Source of the DNA: Typhlomys cinereus
Lineage: Eukaryota > Chordata > Mammalia > Rodentia > Platacanthomyidae
NCBI GenBank assembly: GCA_023101885.1
Contig: JALPQD010000225.1
Location: forward strand, 2,418,001-2,482,000
Direction: 5' to 3'
DNA length: 64,000 bases
Shown here: in pieces, positions 47,208 through 58,799 of the stretch
Numbering within the stretch: the first letter of the stretch is position 1
How the letters are laid out: each line of letters begins with the position of its first letter
The notes under the pieces: generated by a model
Database searches by the model: none
What the model was told of the DNA's origin: nothing
The model's input: only the letters and a program-made list of their open reading frames with translations
Made by a program: the position numbers and the translations under genes

Positions 47208-48128
47208 TGTTGGTTTTTTTTTTTTCTGCTCATATAAACGTAATAGAAACCCCTGTCCCCTCCCTTCCCTCCACCCCTCCCTGGACCTCCCTGTTCCCTC
47301 CTGCCTTTGCCCCTTCCTTTCCCCCTTCCTCCCTTTCTCCCAGTGACCCATCTCTGAAGCATTCTTTAATGTTTATATCAAACTTTCTTCTGGGTCCTCC
47401 TCTCTGATGAGGTGTAAGGACTCAGTGGCATTTCCTAGAACTCTTTCTTGTGTTTCCCTTAAGTATAGGAACATTATTGTGGCTGTAAATCCCTTGCTTC
47501 TAAGGATCCTAGTGCCTTTAGTCCATGCTAGACTCTGAGGGGTCAATGATATGTTGGTCATTGTGCAGATCATGCAGAGTCCTATCATAATTGCTTCGGC
47601 CCTAACTTGTGTGGAGTATCTTGCATATCATGACTCCTCCCATCCTTGTGCTCTTACAATCTTACTGACCCCTCTTCCGCAAATTTCCCTGAACTTCTTA
47701 ATGGGGAGAGATTAGGCAGGCCTGATTCCAGATGGCTGATATAGAGTCTCTGATGTTCTGAATTATGGTTTGTTGATTTTTTTTTCAGTTTTGCTGTTCC
47801 TAAAATGCCCTTGGCTCCATCCTGATGGGTATTGGATGTCACCCCCTGGCCAGAGATAAAAACCTTCTATCTGGCAGCCTATATGCCCTCCCCTTCTGGT
47901 GAGATCATACAACCACTCTGGCGAGCCATCTGGCGATTCTTAAGGAAGTTAAAGATTGAAATGCCATATGATCCAGCTATACCACTGTTGCAAATAACCC
48001 CCCATACAGCAAAAATTCACCTCGATAGCACAAGCACGACCATGTTCATAGCAGCACTGTTTACAATAGCAAAGTCATGGAATCAGCCCAAATATCCAAC
48101 AGTTGACGAGTGGATAAGGCATTGTTGT
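47204..48128 (-). mobile_element. nested L1 3' end with 5' inversion (twin priming)
   Basis: Flanked by GCATTGTTG (47204-47212 and 48120-48128). The 3' part, 47213 to about 47908, is L1 3' UTR on the minus strand, with a poly(T) (47214-47226), C-rich tract (47251-47345) and markers of the 41.4-kb lineage. From about 47909 to 48119 the orientation flips: an ORF2 C-terminal fragment on the plus strand ('caaccactctggcgagccat', 'acagcaaaaattcacctcga', 'atagcaaagtcatggaatca'). This is the classic signature of twin priming. The target lies in the host L1 at its ORF1 initiation site. Confidence 0.93.
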
Positions 48129-48719
48129 TTTTTCTCTTAAGACCTTTCAGTTTCTGTGTGTTTTTGACTGAACTGATTTAGTTGATATTACTACTCTCAG
48201 GCAGTTATTCTAGTGCTTGCCTTGTAGTTGGGTACGTTTGTCTGTTGTTAGTATTATCTTCTAGATGAGGCCATTAGTCTGTTAGTGCATCAGTTAAGTC
48301 AGGTTAAGTAGACAAGGAGTGAATATTAGTATGGTAGTGTACTTTTATGAATTAGTATCTTGGTGATATGTGAGGGTGAGTGGTATAATCCCTGGAGTTG
48401 TATATATTTTGGGGGTAGCTGTATGGAAAAGTTAATCTATAGTGATTAATACTAAAAAGGAGCTGTATGTTTTTTAAAAAAGAGGTTTACTTATCTTTGG
48501 GCTGGATGTGAAGAATCTCTCCCATGTGATAGGATGATTTTAGAGGACTTCAGATGTATGGCCTTTGTCCTTGTCTTAGAGCTTTGCTTGGACTTTCTTT
48601 GGATTCTGTTGAATTCTGAGTAGCAGTGTGTCCTCCATGGAGGGGCAGAGGGGCTGGGATAGAAGACCGACTGAGAGCGAGTCCTGACTCAGTCGGGCAG
48701 GCAGGCGGGTGGGAGTAAT
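48129..48719 (-). promoter_or_regulatory. 5' UTR of the antisense full-length L1
   Basis: Aligns in antisense to 32900-33510, for example 'ggcctttgtccttgtcttag' (48560) against the reverse complement of 33065-33085. The GC-rich 5' end is shorter than in the plus-strand L1; only a single partial monomer is left, with an internal deletion around 48640. Confidence 0.8.
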
Positions 48720-48732
48720 CACAAGGTTCTTT

Positions 48733-50129
48733 CATGTTTTCTTCTGTATTACTCCACCACTGGAGGCTAGGGATCTTTTTAAAAGATGTTGCCAAATGAC
48801 TAGTAAGTCAGCAAGGCTTATTGAAATCAAGCAATCTTTAACTTCCAATCATGTGCAATGTGTTATCCACATACCTACTCTCTCTCTCTCTCTCTGTGTT
48901 ATCTCGAATAAGTAAAATATTGAAAAAGAAAGGCATTTCCATTTTTCTGGAGAATTTGGAGACAAGAACGCCAGCATTGAAAATCACAATAATTTCCAGC
49001 AGAACTCATAAAAAGTGCCCCATGGCCCAGCAAGCAAGGATAGCAGTTCACCACCTTCATCCTCCCATCTAGGCTGGCTCCCATTTTACTGGAGGAATCT
49101 GCAATCCAGGGCTCAGATAGATATTATTGGTCTTGATAACTGGTGGAAAAACCTTCAAAAAAGGCTCCTGGGATCCTGAGGCTTCCACAGTGCTTTGCGC
49201 CAACTCTGACATCAAGCCAATGTACACCATCATAGCTATTCTTTATGGAGTGTGTGCGGCATCCCTCTGTGTCCTAGGCGTTTGTGAAAATTGAGCAGTT
49301 CTACTACATGGATGAACCTCTGAGAGGTTTTGAACCTTCCCAGTTCCCTTACTGTCTAAGCACAGACCTAACATTAGAGACCATATTTCTGATCCAATTA
49401 GTTCCATTGTCTCATTGCAAATGGACAGAAGAAGCTGGAAGATGGCCGCAGAACAGAGATGAAAGGTGGGCAGGTCCTTGATCACTATGGGTTCATGTTT
49501 AAGGATCTTCAAAATCTTGGCTTTCTTCCCATCTGGAAGGATCCCCTATATTTGTTTTGGGAAGATCTGCCTATTTCCCCCAGGGGTTCCAGATATTAGT
49601 TTCCTTCCCTTTTACTGACCTAAATTTCAACTCCTGCACTTGCACTGGAGGATCAGAAGCAATCAGAAAAAGCCAGGAGAACCATCAAAATCTTGTTGAT
49701 AAGGTAATTAAGAAGAATCTGGGGGGGGTCACGGCCCAGGCCTATGGTGAGGTTTTATTGACTCCACATATTCCACCGACAGAACCAAATAGCTCTGCAG
49801 ATATGGCCAAAGGCTCGGAGGAAGAGGTCAGGGCTTGGTGGAATGGAACAGTTTCCCTCACGTGCAGACATCAAGGCTTTCTATGACCTAGTGCCACTTA
49901 TTTCTGCAACCTGACTCTCTTCCAACCATGGGACACATGATTTTCTTCCTAGGAAATATTCTTTATCCCATTAACATGTGAACTACTGATCATACTTCCA
50001 ATTATAATACTAAGAAACCTAGGATGGTGACTAATTTACTTATGTTTCATAAGAACCATTTACTGCTCCTGAGTTTTAAGTAGCTGTGTGTGTCTTTCAT
50101 GTGATGATCTTTTCACCTCACATTCCTCA
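48733..50129. other. unassigned sequence, (TC)n at 48878-48895
   Basis: Includes an 18-bp (TC)n run. 49080-49900 contains relatively long stretches with codon-like composition and several short open frames on both strands (the longest 109 codons, 49557-49886), but none has a recognised domain and none is bounded by convincing splice signals. Confidence 0.4.
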
Positions 50130-50242
50130 CAAGGCTGTAAATCCCAGAGTTAGAAGCTATTTTTGTGTTCATTGAATTCATGCTCCCTCTCTGTGCTCAT
50201 CAAATATTAGACATTCAACAAATATTTCTTCAATGAAAGAAA
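50130..50242 (+). mobile_element. L2 LINE 3' end (ancient)
   Basis: 'ctgtgctcatcaaatattag', 'acattcaacaaatatttctt', 'caatgaaag' corresponds to the L2 3' terminus (last-exon style 'ctcaataaatatttgttgaatgaa'). Preceding sequence 'aaggctgtaaatcccagagt' fits the 'agactgtaagctcc' block. Confidence 0.55.
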
Positions 50243-51529
50243 AGGGAGAGAGGTAGAGAAAGAGGGATGATAGAAGGAGAGAGGAAGAGAGGTCAGGCAA
50301 TCAGTAGTATTGCTTTTTTGCTTATAATATCTTACAGAAAGAAGTTTATGATTTTCCTGCAGGAAAGATTCCTTCTTTTTTTTCTAATTCATGTGTGATC
50401 GATTTTTCCTTCAGTTCTTTGAGATTCTGAATTTAATTTATAATTAATTCCTCCTCAAGGCTTGAAGTAAACAGGGCCACTCTATGTTGCTTTCTAACAA
50501 AATGTTTCCACTTCAGTGTTTCTCAGACTTGAATACCCATGCACATGGGTATCTGATGAAGACCCAGATTTTGCTCAGTATTTCAGATTCTGGGGTCACA
50601 TAATGCTACCAAGTTCCCAAGTAACTCAGATGCTATGCCTTCATTAGCTTGATTTGTAGGTATGAAGCTCATGTAATCTATCCCATTCCAGAAGGTTGGC
50701 CATTAGATTTGGGCCAATGTCCATGCTTCATCTCACTGACTTACTTCACTTCACTTCCTATCTTTGTATTCTGGCTATGTCTATGGGATGATCATCACTG
50801 GTGAGTTTGCTTCTCTGCATGACTTAATGTTAATTTTTATTTTCTTTTGTGACTTTTGAATTAACATTAAGATTAATGGATTGTGTATGCTGATTTTAAA
50901 ACTTACATTAATGGATCACTTCATAGAAATGTGACTATTTACTGACAGTACTGACAGCATTTAATTGCTTAGGAAAATACATGAGCTCTCAAAGTAAGTC
51001 TGGCAGTGAACCTCAGATTTCTGGACATGCTACAGACTGTCAAATCCTTTCTGGAGAAAAGTTATTGCAATACTTTGTTTTCTGACTTCTCATCCACTCT
51101 ATAAGACTGACTGATGTCTGCCAGTCCATTCTGTTGTCAGATCCTTTATGATAACCCTTTATCATTGTCTGTGTTTGCTATGCTTTCAAGGGTTGTGCAG
51201 ATATCATGAATGAGCACAGCAGCTCTGTAACATGGGACTGCTGGTTTACACAGAAGCCCTGTGCTAAGATGACTGTTTACTGAGAGATTCCTGAAGGGCA
51301 GGCACATTGTTTAAACATTGTATTCCAACGGCATCATATTAAGCAACCTAAGGGTAAAATATTTCATGATGTCCTTTGAAAAATATTTCACAAGGTCTTT
51401 CTTGGTCTGTAGAGAACTCTTTACCCCTATACCAGATGACGAAGTTTTATTTGTCTGAATCAGAGCATGATATTACTGTGACTAGGAAGAAAAGTCTATT
51501 GCTCTAATATAGAACAAATTCAGTCAGCA
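50243..51529. other. unassigned sequence
   Basis: Purine-rich run at 50240-50295. 51275-51330 ('gattcctgaagggcaggcac') may be another L2 fragment. No gene supported. Confidence 0.4.
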
Positions 51530-51790
51530 TAGCTATCCATCAACAAATGATTAAGGAAAACATAAAGCAGATACACAAAGGAGTTTTATTCAGACATAAA
51601 GAGCAATGAAATAGTGTCATTTTTGGTAAAACAAGTGGAACTATAGTGATTTGGAGAGAAAAAAGGAACAACAGAGGTAGGAATAAATATAAGGAGGGAT
51701 AAGAGGTTGAATATGATGAAAATTCATGGCTTGCATGCATGGAAACACTGCAGTGAGACCCATCATTTGTGAAATATATAGATTCCATCC
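51530..51790 (+). mobile_element. old L1 ORF2 end and 3' UTR start
   Basis: 'ctatccatcaacaaatgatt', 'aaggaaaacataaagcagat', 'acacaaaggagttttattca' and 'gacataaagagcaatgaaat' are the C-terminal ORF2 block found in nearly all mammalian L1s, here in sense. Purine-rich sequence follows from 51650. Confidence 0.75.
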
Positions 51791-52389
51791 ATATAAACAT
51801 GCTGTTTTCCAGAGGTTTCTGCCTTACCCATGGAGAGGGACAGGAGCACGGCAGGCCTTTTTCACTCCTATTTCTACAGCCTCCTTCTTCCTGCTTGTCC
51901 TCACTTCACTCGGCTACCTGGGCCTCTGCTGAGCAAAACATTCAGCTCAAGATGAGCTCAAAATCTCCCTCAGTGTCTTATCTGTTGTGGAAAGAATCCC
52001 ACAGAGTCTGCTTATGGTTCCCCCATGTGATCCTCTAAGAGACAAAAAACACACCTAAAATAATCGTAGATGTTTAATATTTAAAAATATATCACAGCGT
52101 TTGTTGTGTGCCAGGGAGAACAAATGGTTCAGCTACAAAATATTCTATACAAGGAAAAATATGTGAGGGAAACAAAATGTGGGACTGTGGCTGAGAGTCC
52201 TGCCTCAGGAAGCTCTGACAACAGCAGGAAAGAGCAGAATTACAGGAAGAGCACCACCACCTTCACCTTCTGTTCTGATCAGCTTGTCTATACAGTTCGG
52301 GAAACCTTTGTCTAGCTGAAGAGTAGAGCTGGAGTATCCAGAAGCAACACATACTCTACCTCATGGTGGAGGTGGGTAGAGTTCACTGC
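51791..52389. other. unassigned sequence
   Basis: No supported gene or repeat. Several overlapping open frames at 51726-52038 have no domain. Confidence 0.4.
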
Positions 52390-52805
52390 ATTGTTGCTAA
52401 TAAAATCATGACGAAACTACTTAAGGGAACAAGGTTTATTTTCTCTTACAATTGTCTAGTTACAGTTCTTGGTCCATCTTGGCAGGACAGCATGTTCCAT
52501 CACCAAAGGGCCAAGGGAACTGGTCACACAGTCTCCACATAACAGCTGAGAGAGGGATGTCCTTACTTGCCAGACCAACATGTCTGGCCAAGTATATACA
52601 AGAATGTCCTCTTTCTCAAACAGTTCTCTCCATTTCATTCATCTGTCTAGGGACTAGTCTCACCCAACATGGGCTGGGCCTTCCCTGTCAACTAGACAAT
52701 CTCGTGTAGGTTTTCTCTGGGCGTAACTCGACTATTGATTCTCCATAAATGTGTGCAGAACTCAAAACCTCAACCATCAAGTTGACTCTTGTATCTAATT
52801 ATGAC
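52390..52805 (-). mobile_element. LTR-like repeat, family C, antisense
   Basis: Reverse complement of the TG...CA element at 60672-61102: 'ttaagggaacaaggtttatt', 'cataacagctgagagaggga', 'tgtccttacttgccagacca' and 'tgtctggccaagtatata' match in order, and the far end 'caaccatcaagttgactctt' with 'ctaattatgaca' matches its head. Best read as a solo LTR with no internal genes. Confidence 0.7.
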
Positions 52806-53008
52806 AAAGTGTGTCCAATCACAGTTCACAGAATGAGTTTATTTTTATTTATGTATTTCTTTACTCACTAGCCAAAGCTTTCTTGGACTGAAATCTTTAA
52901 CCTCACTCTGTTTAAGTACCATTTTTTTCAAGTTTTAAGATGACTCTTTCTTATAAGAAATTTCCCAGAGGCCAGCAAAACCTGGCAAGGGAAAATGAAC
53001 TTTGAGGA

Positions 53009-53175
53009 GACCAACAAGATGGCTTAGCAGGTAAAAGGCTTGCTGCACTTGAATTCAACACCTGGAACTCATGTAAAGATGGTAGGAGAGATCAGCTTCA
53101 TAAAGTTGGTTCTCTGATTGCCACATATATATCCTGCAGTGTGTAAATTCACACACACAAATAATAATAATAATA
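53009..53175 (+). mobile_element. old tRNA-derived SINE (B2/B4-like)
   Basis: 'caagatggcttagcaggtaa' with 'aaggcttgctgca' is a polymerase III head with a recognisable box A; 'acacctggaactcatgtaaa', 'ggtaggagagatcagcttca', 'ttctctgattgccacatata' and a CA plus (ATA)n tail follow the rodent B2-superfamily SINE plan. Confidence 0.7.
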
Positions 53176-53579
53176 ATTTAAAAGATTAAAAGAAATAGCC
53201 TTTGAAATGTGCCAAGTGTTTGGACCTTTCTCATCAAAGGAGTTGCTCAGACTATTGAAATATCCCAGGGAATGCGGTGGGGCATTTCTAGACAATGGTT
53301 ACACCTTATCGTCTACAGTTCTCAGGTGGATACAAATGTGGGCAAAAGGTGGCTAAGCTCACATGGCCTTTGAAGCAGGAAAGGCTACTGGGATGAAGCT
53401 CAGGCTGTTATTTCAGCCACTGTTACCCAGATGGTCACAGAGAAAGTAGAGAAGACCCTGTCCTGTGGAAACTGTATATCCCCAAGTACCATGGGTTTTA
53501 CTTGTGATGTCCAACCCAAGGTCTGCTCTACATCAACCTTGGACATTCCCTCCCACTGGACTTAATTTTATATTTTTTT
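53176..53579. other. unassigned sequence
   Basis: No supported gene or repeat. Confidence 0.4.
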
Positions 53580-53879
53580 AAAAAGGAAATAAGTAGGGGC
53601 CGGAGAGGTGGCTCAAGGGTTAAGCCTCTGCCTTGCAGGTGGAAGGTCCTGAGTTTGGATCCTAGACCCCACGTATAGATGCCGGGCAGAAGCAAGAGTG
53701 GCCTGCGTTCTGGTCCTGGTAGTGCAGAGCCTGTGAATCCCAGGGCAGAGTAAACAAAGAGGAGGTGGAGGCGTCCATGGTGGTTCCTGAATTCGTCCGT
53801 AGTTCTATACACACACATACATACACATGCACAATTGAATAAATAATAAATAAAATTTTTTTAAAAAAGGAAATAAGTA
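53580..53879 (+). mobile_element. young B2-headed SINE with 16-bp TSD
   Basis: SINE 53596-53863 flanked by AAAAAGGAAATAAGTA (53580-53595 and 53864-53879). 'ggggccggagaggtggctca' head, body with 'ggtcctggtagtgcagagcc', a short CA run and 'ttgaataaataataaataaa' tail. Confidence 0.94.
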
Positions 53880-54927
53880 AAAAAATTACATACTTCTCAA
53901 TGTATGAGTTCATAGTTACATTTGAGTTGTTATATTAAGTTCTGATTCATCTCTTAGTTAGAGGAGTCAGATTTCAAGAGCCATTGTGGTAGATGCTACC
54001 ACATTGACAACAGATTAAAAACTATTTCCATCATCACAAAAAAGTTTTGTTGAATGTCACTGATAGAAAACAATGTATCTGGTCTTTTCTAACTCAAAAA
54101 ATCCCAAACCCATGCCCACACACCATCTGTGTTAGCCAGAAGTGCAAGGCATGGACTCCTGGCCCCACAACAGTCACCCTTAGTAATGAAGATGGCATTT
54201 GTGACAGAGTGGGGGATGCTGGCTGGGACTGATGCTCACCCACCAAGCAGATGCAGCCAGGAACACAATGGGAACCCCACTAAAGAGGAATCAGTCGAAG
54301 AGAGCTGGCAGACAGATGGGACTCAGCTTTCTCATTCTACAGACTCCCACTTGGTTAAACTTCTGCCCAGGGCAGTTCTCATATAAAAAGGCCTTTTATT
54401 GTTTATTCATCCAGAATCTTCTAACTCAGGATAATTCACAGCCTAGGGCCCAGTAACTACTGCAGGACTGAATCCAGAAATAGCCTCCAGGGAAATCAGC
54501 CTCAAGGATGCAGCTTCCTCTCAAGTCCACAATGACCAGACACACACCTTCCTCTGCCTGGAGAATGAGGTTCACGGGCCACAAACAAAGCCCTAGTTTG
54601 CCTAGCTTCTATTCTGCTCTTGGGCTCCACTCATCTGAGGTTATGGAGTGCTGCTCCTTGAATAAAAGAAAGCCCTGAAAAGAGAGAAGGAGAACTTCTG
54701 GAAGCATAAGGGGATGCCCAGCCAAACAGGAACAAATCCTTCCATTGTTTCTTTTAAGCATCACAGCAAAACCCACAGATGATTAGTTATCATGATCTCA
54801 GGGCTTAGAAAGCTGGGCTGAGAGAAAAGCATTGGGCATCACTCTTTCAGCACAGACCGTGTATTCTCAGTCTCTGTCAGCATTTCTTTCAATAATTAAG
54901 ACCAATGGCAAACACTGATTTGTGGTC
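53880..54927. other. unassigned sequence
   Basis: No supported gene or repeat. Three overlapping plus-strand frames at 54047-54456 (61-85 codons) have no domain. Confidence 0.4.
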
Positions 54928-55225
54928 TGGGGATAAGGCTTAGTGTATCAAGCATTTGCCATGCAAACGTAAGAAGTAGAGTTCAGATATCCAATATAAT
55001 GTAAATGCCAAGTGGCATGCTGATCTGTCAGTATCCCTAGCAATTGGAAGGTAAAGAGACAGGTGATTCTCAGAGCAAAGTTACAAGGTAGACGAATAAA
55101 GGAAGTAAGCTGTGGGCTCAAGTGAGGGACTGTGCCTTATTATATATGGAGAGTGATTCAGGAAGATTCTCACAGCAACCTTTGCTCTCCACATGCACAT
55201 GTATACATGCATATACTCTCCCTAC
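54928..55225 (+). mobile_element. old tRNA-derived SINE (B3-type)
   Basis: 'ggggataaggcttagtgtat', 'caagcatttgccatgcaaac', 'cagtatccctagcaattgga', 'aggtaaagagacaggtgatt', 'gctcaagtgagggactgtgc', 'gagagtgattcaggaagatt' and 'ctctccacatgcacatgtat' follow the B3 plan from head to CA-rich tail. Old and diverged. Confidence 0.7.
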
Positions 55226-55246
55226 ATACCACAGACCCCATACATC

Positions 55247-55285
55247 ATCCATTCATCCATCCATCCCTCCACCCATCCATCTAGC
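55247..55285. repeat. (CATC)n microsatellite
   Basis: About nine imperfect CATC/CCAT units, probably grown from the end of the preceding SINE. Confidence 0.9.
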
Positions 55286-55314
55286 AATGTCAATGTACTT
55301 ACTAATTATCTTCA

Positions 55315-55470
55315 TACTAAATGGGGTTTGTAACAGCATTATGTCCCTCTTACAGTGTCTTACTGAGATCCAGAGAATTTGCATAACTTGCACAAGGTCG
55401 CAAACTTAGTAGTTAATAATAAGCTCTGCAGAATTTTCGTACTTTACCATATTCCAGACAGCCTTCTTAA
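55315..55470 (+). mobile_element. MIR SINE (ancient)
   Basis: 'cattatgtccctcttacagt', 'gagatccagagaatttgcat', 'aacttgcacaaggtcgcaaa' and 'cttagtagttaataata' follow the MIR core and tail ('cccattttacagatgagg', 'cagagaggttaagtaacttg', 'cccaaggtcacacagc'). Confidence 0.7.
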
Positions 55471-55794
55471 AATAAAATAGATTATTTTGTACCTGAAAAC
55501 AGCTTTGAATGGCAAACTGTATGTGAAAGATGTGGTTGTCAGATTAATGGCATTAGAAAGGAGACAGAAATCTCAAGGGAGCTGCAAGAGGAATAGATAG
55601 GCTTTGGGAAACCAAATCATTGATCACAATGGGCAGGCAAATCAAAACCCAAAACACCTATAAGAGACTCCTAATCTCATGCAAAGTTGCCCACATAGAC
55701 TTTTCTCTTTCTGTACTCTGAAAATCAGCAAACAGTGAGATATTCATAAGAAAGATATCTCAGGGAAGACAGACACCGAAAAAGAGGTTGTTGC
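55471..55794. other. unassigned sequence
   Basis: No supported gene or repeat. Confidence 0.4.
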
Positions 55795-56175
55795 AGTCAG
55801 CCTGCAACATTGCTGATAAATGACCATCAAACAGCTTAAGGGAACAAGGAGTTTATTTCCTTACAATAGTCCGCTTACAGTTCTCAGTCCAGCTTGACGG
55901 GAGAGCACGCACCAACACCAGAGCTGAGGGAACTGGCCATACATCACTGCATAACAGCTGAGAGATGGACAATCCTTACTTGCCAGACCAGCATGTCTGG
56001 CCAAGTGATTTATTCCAGGGCTTAATCCCACCCACCATGGTCTGGGTCCCCATCAGGTAGACAATGTCCTTCAGGTTCGCTCTGGGCTCAACTCAACCAT
56101 CAACTCTCTACAACTGTGCCCAGAGCTCAAACCCTCAATGGTCAAGTTGACACCTGGGCCTAACTATGACGGAGG
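55795..56175 (-). mobile_element. LTR-like repeat, family C, antisense
   Basis: Same family as at 52.4 and 60.7 kb: 'ttaagggaacaaggagttta', 'gcataacagctgagagatgg', 'tccttacttgccagaccagc', 'atgtctggccaagtgattta', 'caatggtcaagttgacacct', 'gggcctaactatgac'. Less diverged than the 52.4-kb copy. No internal region. Confidence 0.75.
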
Positions 56176-57925
56176 TACAGAAAAGAAAAAAGCTGGCATG
56201 TTGATAAGGCCAATGAAGGAGCCAGCTTCAGGACAGGTGTGGTCTTATGGTTTCTGTCCCAAAAGAGTGCTTACTGTTCTACACCTGATCCCTGGGCTTC
56301 AGAGTCTCTCTGAAGAAAATGCACTGAGAGAACACTCAGATAGGGCTCACCCACAGACATGAAAACTGGAAACAGACAGAGATTTGCAACTCATCCAAAA
56401 AATATCCCTCTCCTATGACACAGTGACAGGAGACTGCGGAGCTTTGCCATAACACTGAGGAATGTGTTAAGTAGCAACGTAACTTTGTCTTTGCACAGCA
56501 GTATTCTTCCTTAGGCTTCCATAAGCTGCTTCCCTTTCTGCTCAGGAAAGATAGGTGTTTCTCCATTGTGTCTCATCCTCTCCTACCTGACTTTGCATTT
56601 TCCCATAGCTGCCCCTCAGTCTGAGATCCAAGAATAAGTTTATGCACACCAATAGCTCCTGTTCCTTTTCCATGTGGCCCCACTTATTTCAATTCCCTAA
56701 ATGACATGCTCTTCCCAATGTGCCATCTTTCATGTCAAAGGGTGTATATTTCAAACCACACATCATCTAAATTTGTATCTAATTTTTTGCAACTTGATGG
56801 TCTTGTTGATATAAAAATTGAAGTTTTCTTCTTTTGTAAAATAAGTGGTGTTTCCTACTTTGTTGGGTCCTGGGTACATTTGAAATATCTGGCCCATAAT
56901 ACCTGGGCCAGATATTCTTTATCAGCCAGTTACTTTTAACCATTTCTGTCTTTCTTAGCCTCAGAAGTTAGACAATGGTGGTGCACATGTAAATGAATGA
57001 TTGGATTATGTGGATCTTCAGGGGATAGCATGGCTCTGAGCGTGACATGTACCATCTCCAGTCTTCCTTCCATTTTTATGTGGAGTATATATCACTGTTT
57101 CATGCCCATACCAGCACAGACATGGGAAGAACAAAACTATGAGAGGAATGGTCCTGATAATACAATAATTCAGAAAGCAGCTCAGCTTAACCAAATAATG
57201 AGGTGACATGGCTCACACAGCTCCTGGAACAGACAGGAGAAGAAGATGCTGACAAGACCTGTGTGGAGTCAGAGCTGGGCATCTGCCCTGGATAAGCTTT
57301 GATGTGCTTATCACGATGGTCACAAAAATTCTGAAAAGGAATTTTAATCAAAATCCCACCATACCTCTAGTAACTATTAATCATTCACCAGAAGAAAAGA
57401 TAATACCTCGGTAGTTTATGTGCATGATTTTTCAGGCTCTTTTCAATTTGGGGAATGTTTGGAAGCAAATCTGGAGATGTTTAAATGGAGTGCTATGTGG
57501 TGTGTTGTATGAAAAACCTACTTTAAGACATTTTCATATTTTTATACTTTAAGAGCTTGTGATATGTAAAGGAATTTTGCCTTTGTGAATAATATGCCAA
57601 CTTTGTAATGCCAGCATGGGCCATGGCCCGTGTAATTCATTTAACCCTGAGTGTTACATTTGAAATCTGCATTTACTATATAAATGTGGGATCATCAATA
57701 AAAGTTAGCATTTCGACTTTCATATTTTTAGTGTACATGTTTGAAAGAATGATTTTAGTGCTCTTAATATTTTTGATCATTTTTCAGTTTTTTGTAATTT
57801 TAAAGGAGAAATTTGATGCACAAATTTACAATTAAAAATAAAATGTTTAAGAGTTTAAATTTAGAGTTTCAATTAGGATAGAACATTAGGTGATTTAAAC
57901 TTTATTCTTTTAACTTGATTTATTT

Positions 57926-57928
<3 letters not shown>
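56176..57928. other. unassigned sequence
   Basis: About 1.75 kb without a supported gene or repeat. A 75-codon frame at 57608-57835 is rich in hydrophobic residues from AT-rich DNA and has no family signature. Confidence 0.4.

Positions 57929-57968
<40 letters not shown>
57929..57968. repeat. (GT)n microsatellite
   Basis: Twenty uninterrupted GT units. Confidence 0.98.
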
Positions 57969-57972
<4 letters not shown>

Positions 57973-58287
57973 TTTTGCTTAGCTCTGGAATTTCCCAGGC
58001 TCTGCCTACCAGGGTTGGCTGTGTAGACAACCATCATGGATGTGAACCATGTAGGATATGAAGATGTTAGAGATGTGAGAGCTAGTGTGGGATATTTGCC
58101 AAGGAAAGGTATGTATCACGAGAGGAGCCAACCCAATAGAATGGATGGGAAGTGACAGTTCAAGAATGAATTTGGACATGTGGACTGTGTTGAAAGTACT
58201 GATGCAATCTATGGGGACTTTTAAAATTGGACTAAGTATGGTTTGCATCTTTAGGTGACCAGGAAACTATGAGGGCCAAGACTGGAA
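57969..58287. other. unassigned sequence
   Basis: No supported gene or repeat. Confidence 0.35.
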
Positions 58288-58645
58288 ATGTCATGGTTTG
58301 AGTATAAATTTTTTCCTACAAGCTCATGTATTTAAATCCTTAGCTGATGTTTGGGAGGATAGTGTTAATTTTTGGAGATGGAGTCTTGCTCAAGGAAAGC
58401 ATGTTTCAGGGGTCAGGCTTTGAGGTTGGTTAGTCTTATCCAGCTTCTGCTAGGAGTTAGTTCTCCGTCAGTCCCTTTGATAGATGTGACTTAAGCATCC
58501 TCCAGCTTTTGCCAGCCAATCATACCTTTTCTGCCATAATGGACTATGTGTATCTCCACTCTGGAACTATAAGCCAAATAATCTCCATTTATCCCCAAAA
58601 GTTGAATTTGAGCATTGTCTCACTGTAGCAGAAAGAGAAACTGCT
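58288..58645 (+). mobile_element. LTR-like repeat, family B
   Basis: Head 'tgtcatggtttgagtataaa', then 'aagctcatgtatttaaatcc', 'ggctttgaggttggttagtc', 'ccagcttttgccagccaatc', 'ctataagccaaataatctcc' and end 'cactgtagcagaaagagaaa'. Related to the copy at 16.9 kb but older. Confidence 0.65.
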
Positions 58646-58799
58646 ACAGCTCTCTGGGCCATCAGCCTGATTGGCCTTCGCTGTCTGATTAGAAACAAAT
58701 AGCTCAGATGAAAAGTTTCTTCATTTATAGAAAGAATCATCACTGCTAGTTAGTTGAAATGTCAATGTGAGTTGAATAATTCAATTTTGTATGTTTTTT

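Larger units (their letters stand above)
41413..48732 (-). mobile_element. full-length L1, antisense, with TSD and a nested L1
   Basis: The element occupies about 41429-48719 and is flanked by CACAAGGATGTTCTTT (41413-41428) and CACAAGGTTCTTT (48720-48732), a target duplication with a 3-base gap. Read on the minus strand it has 5' UTR (48719 to about 48130), a nested insertion at 47213-48119, ORF1 from 47207, ORF2 and 3' UTR. Without the nested piece it is about 6.4 kb, so a full-length copy. Both frames are broken. Confidence 0.93.

Noticed and set aside
48120..48128. Host L1 5' UTR as part of the inverted L1 arm
   Set aside because: The sequence after 48128 aligns to the 5' UTR of the other full-length L1 just upstream of ORF1, so it belongs to the host.
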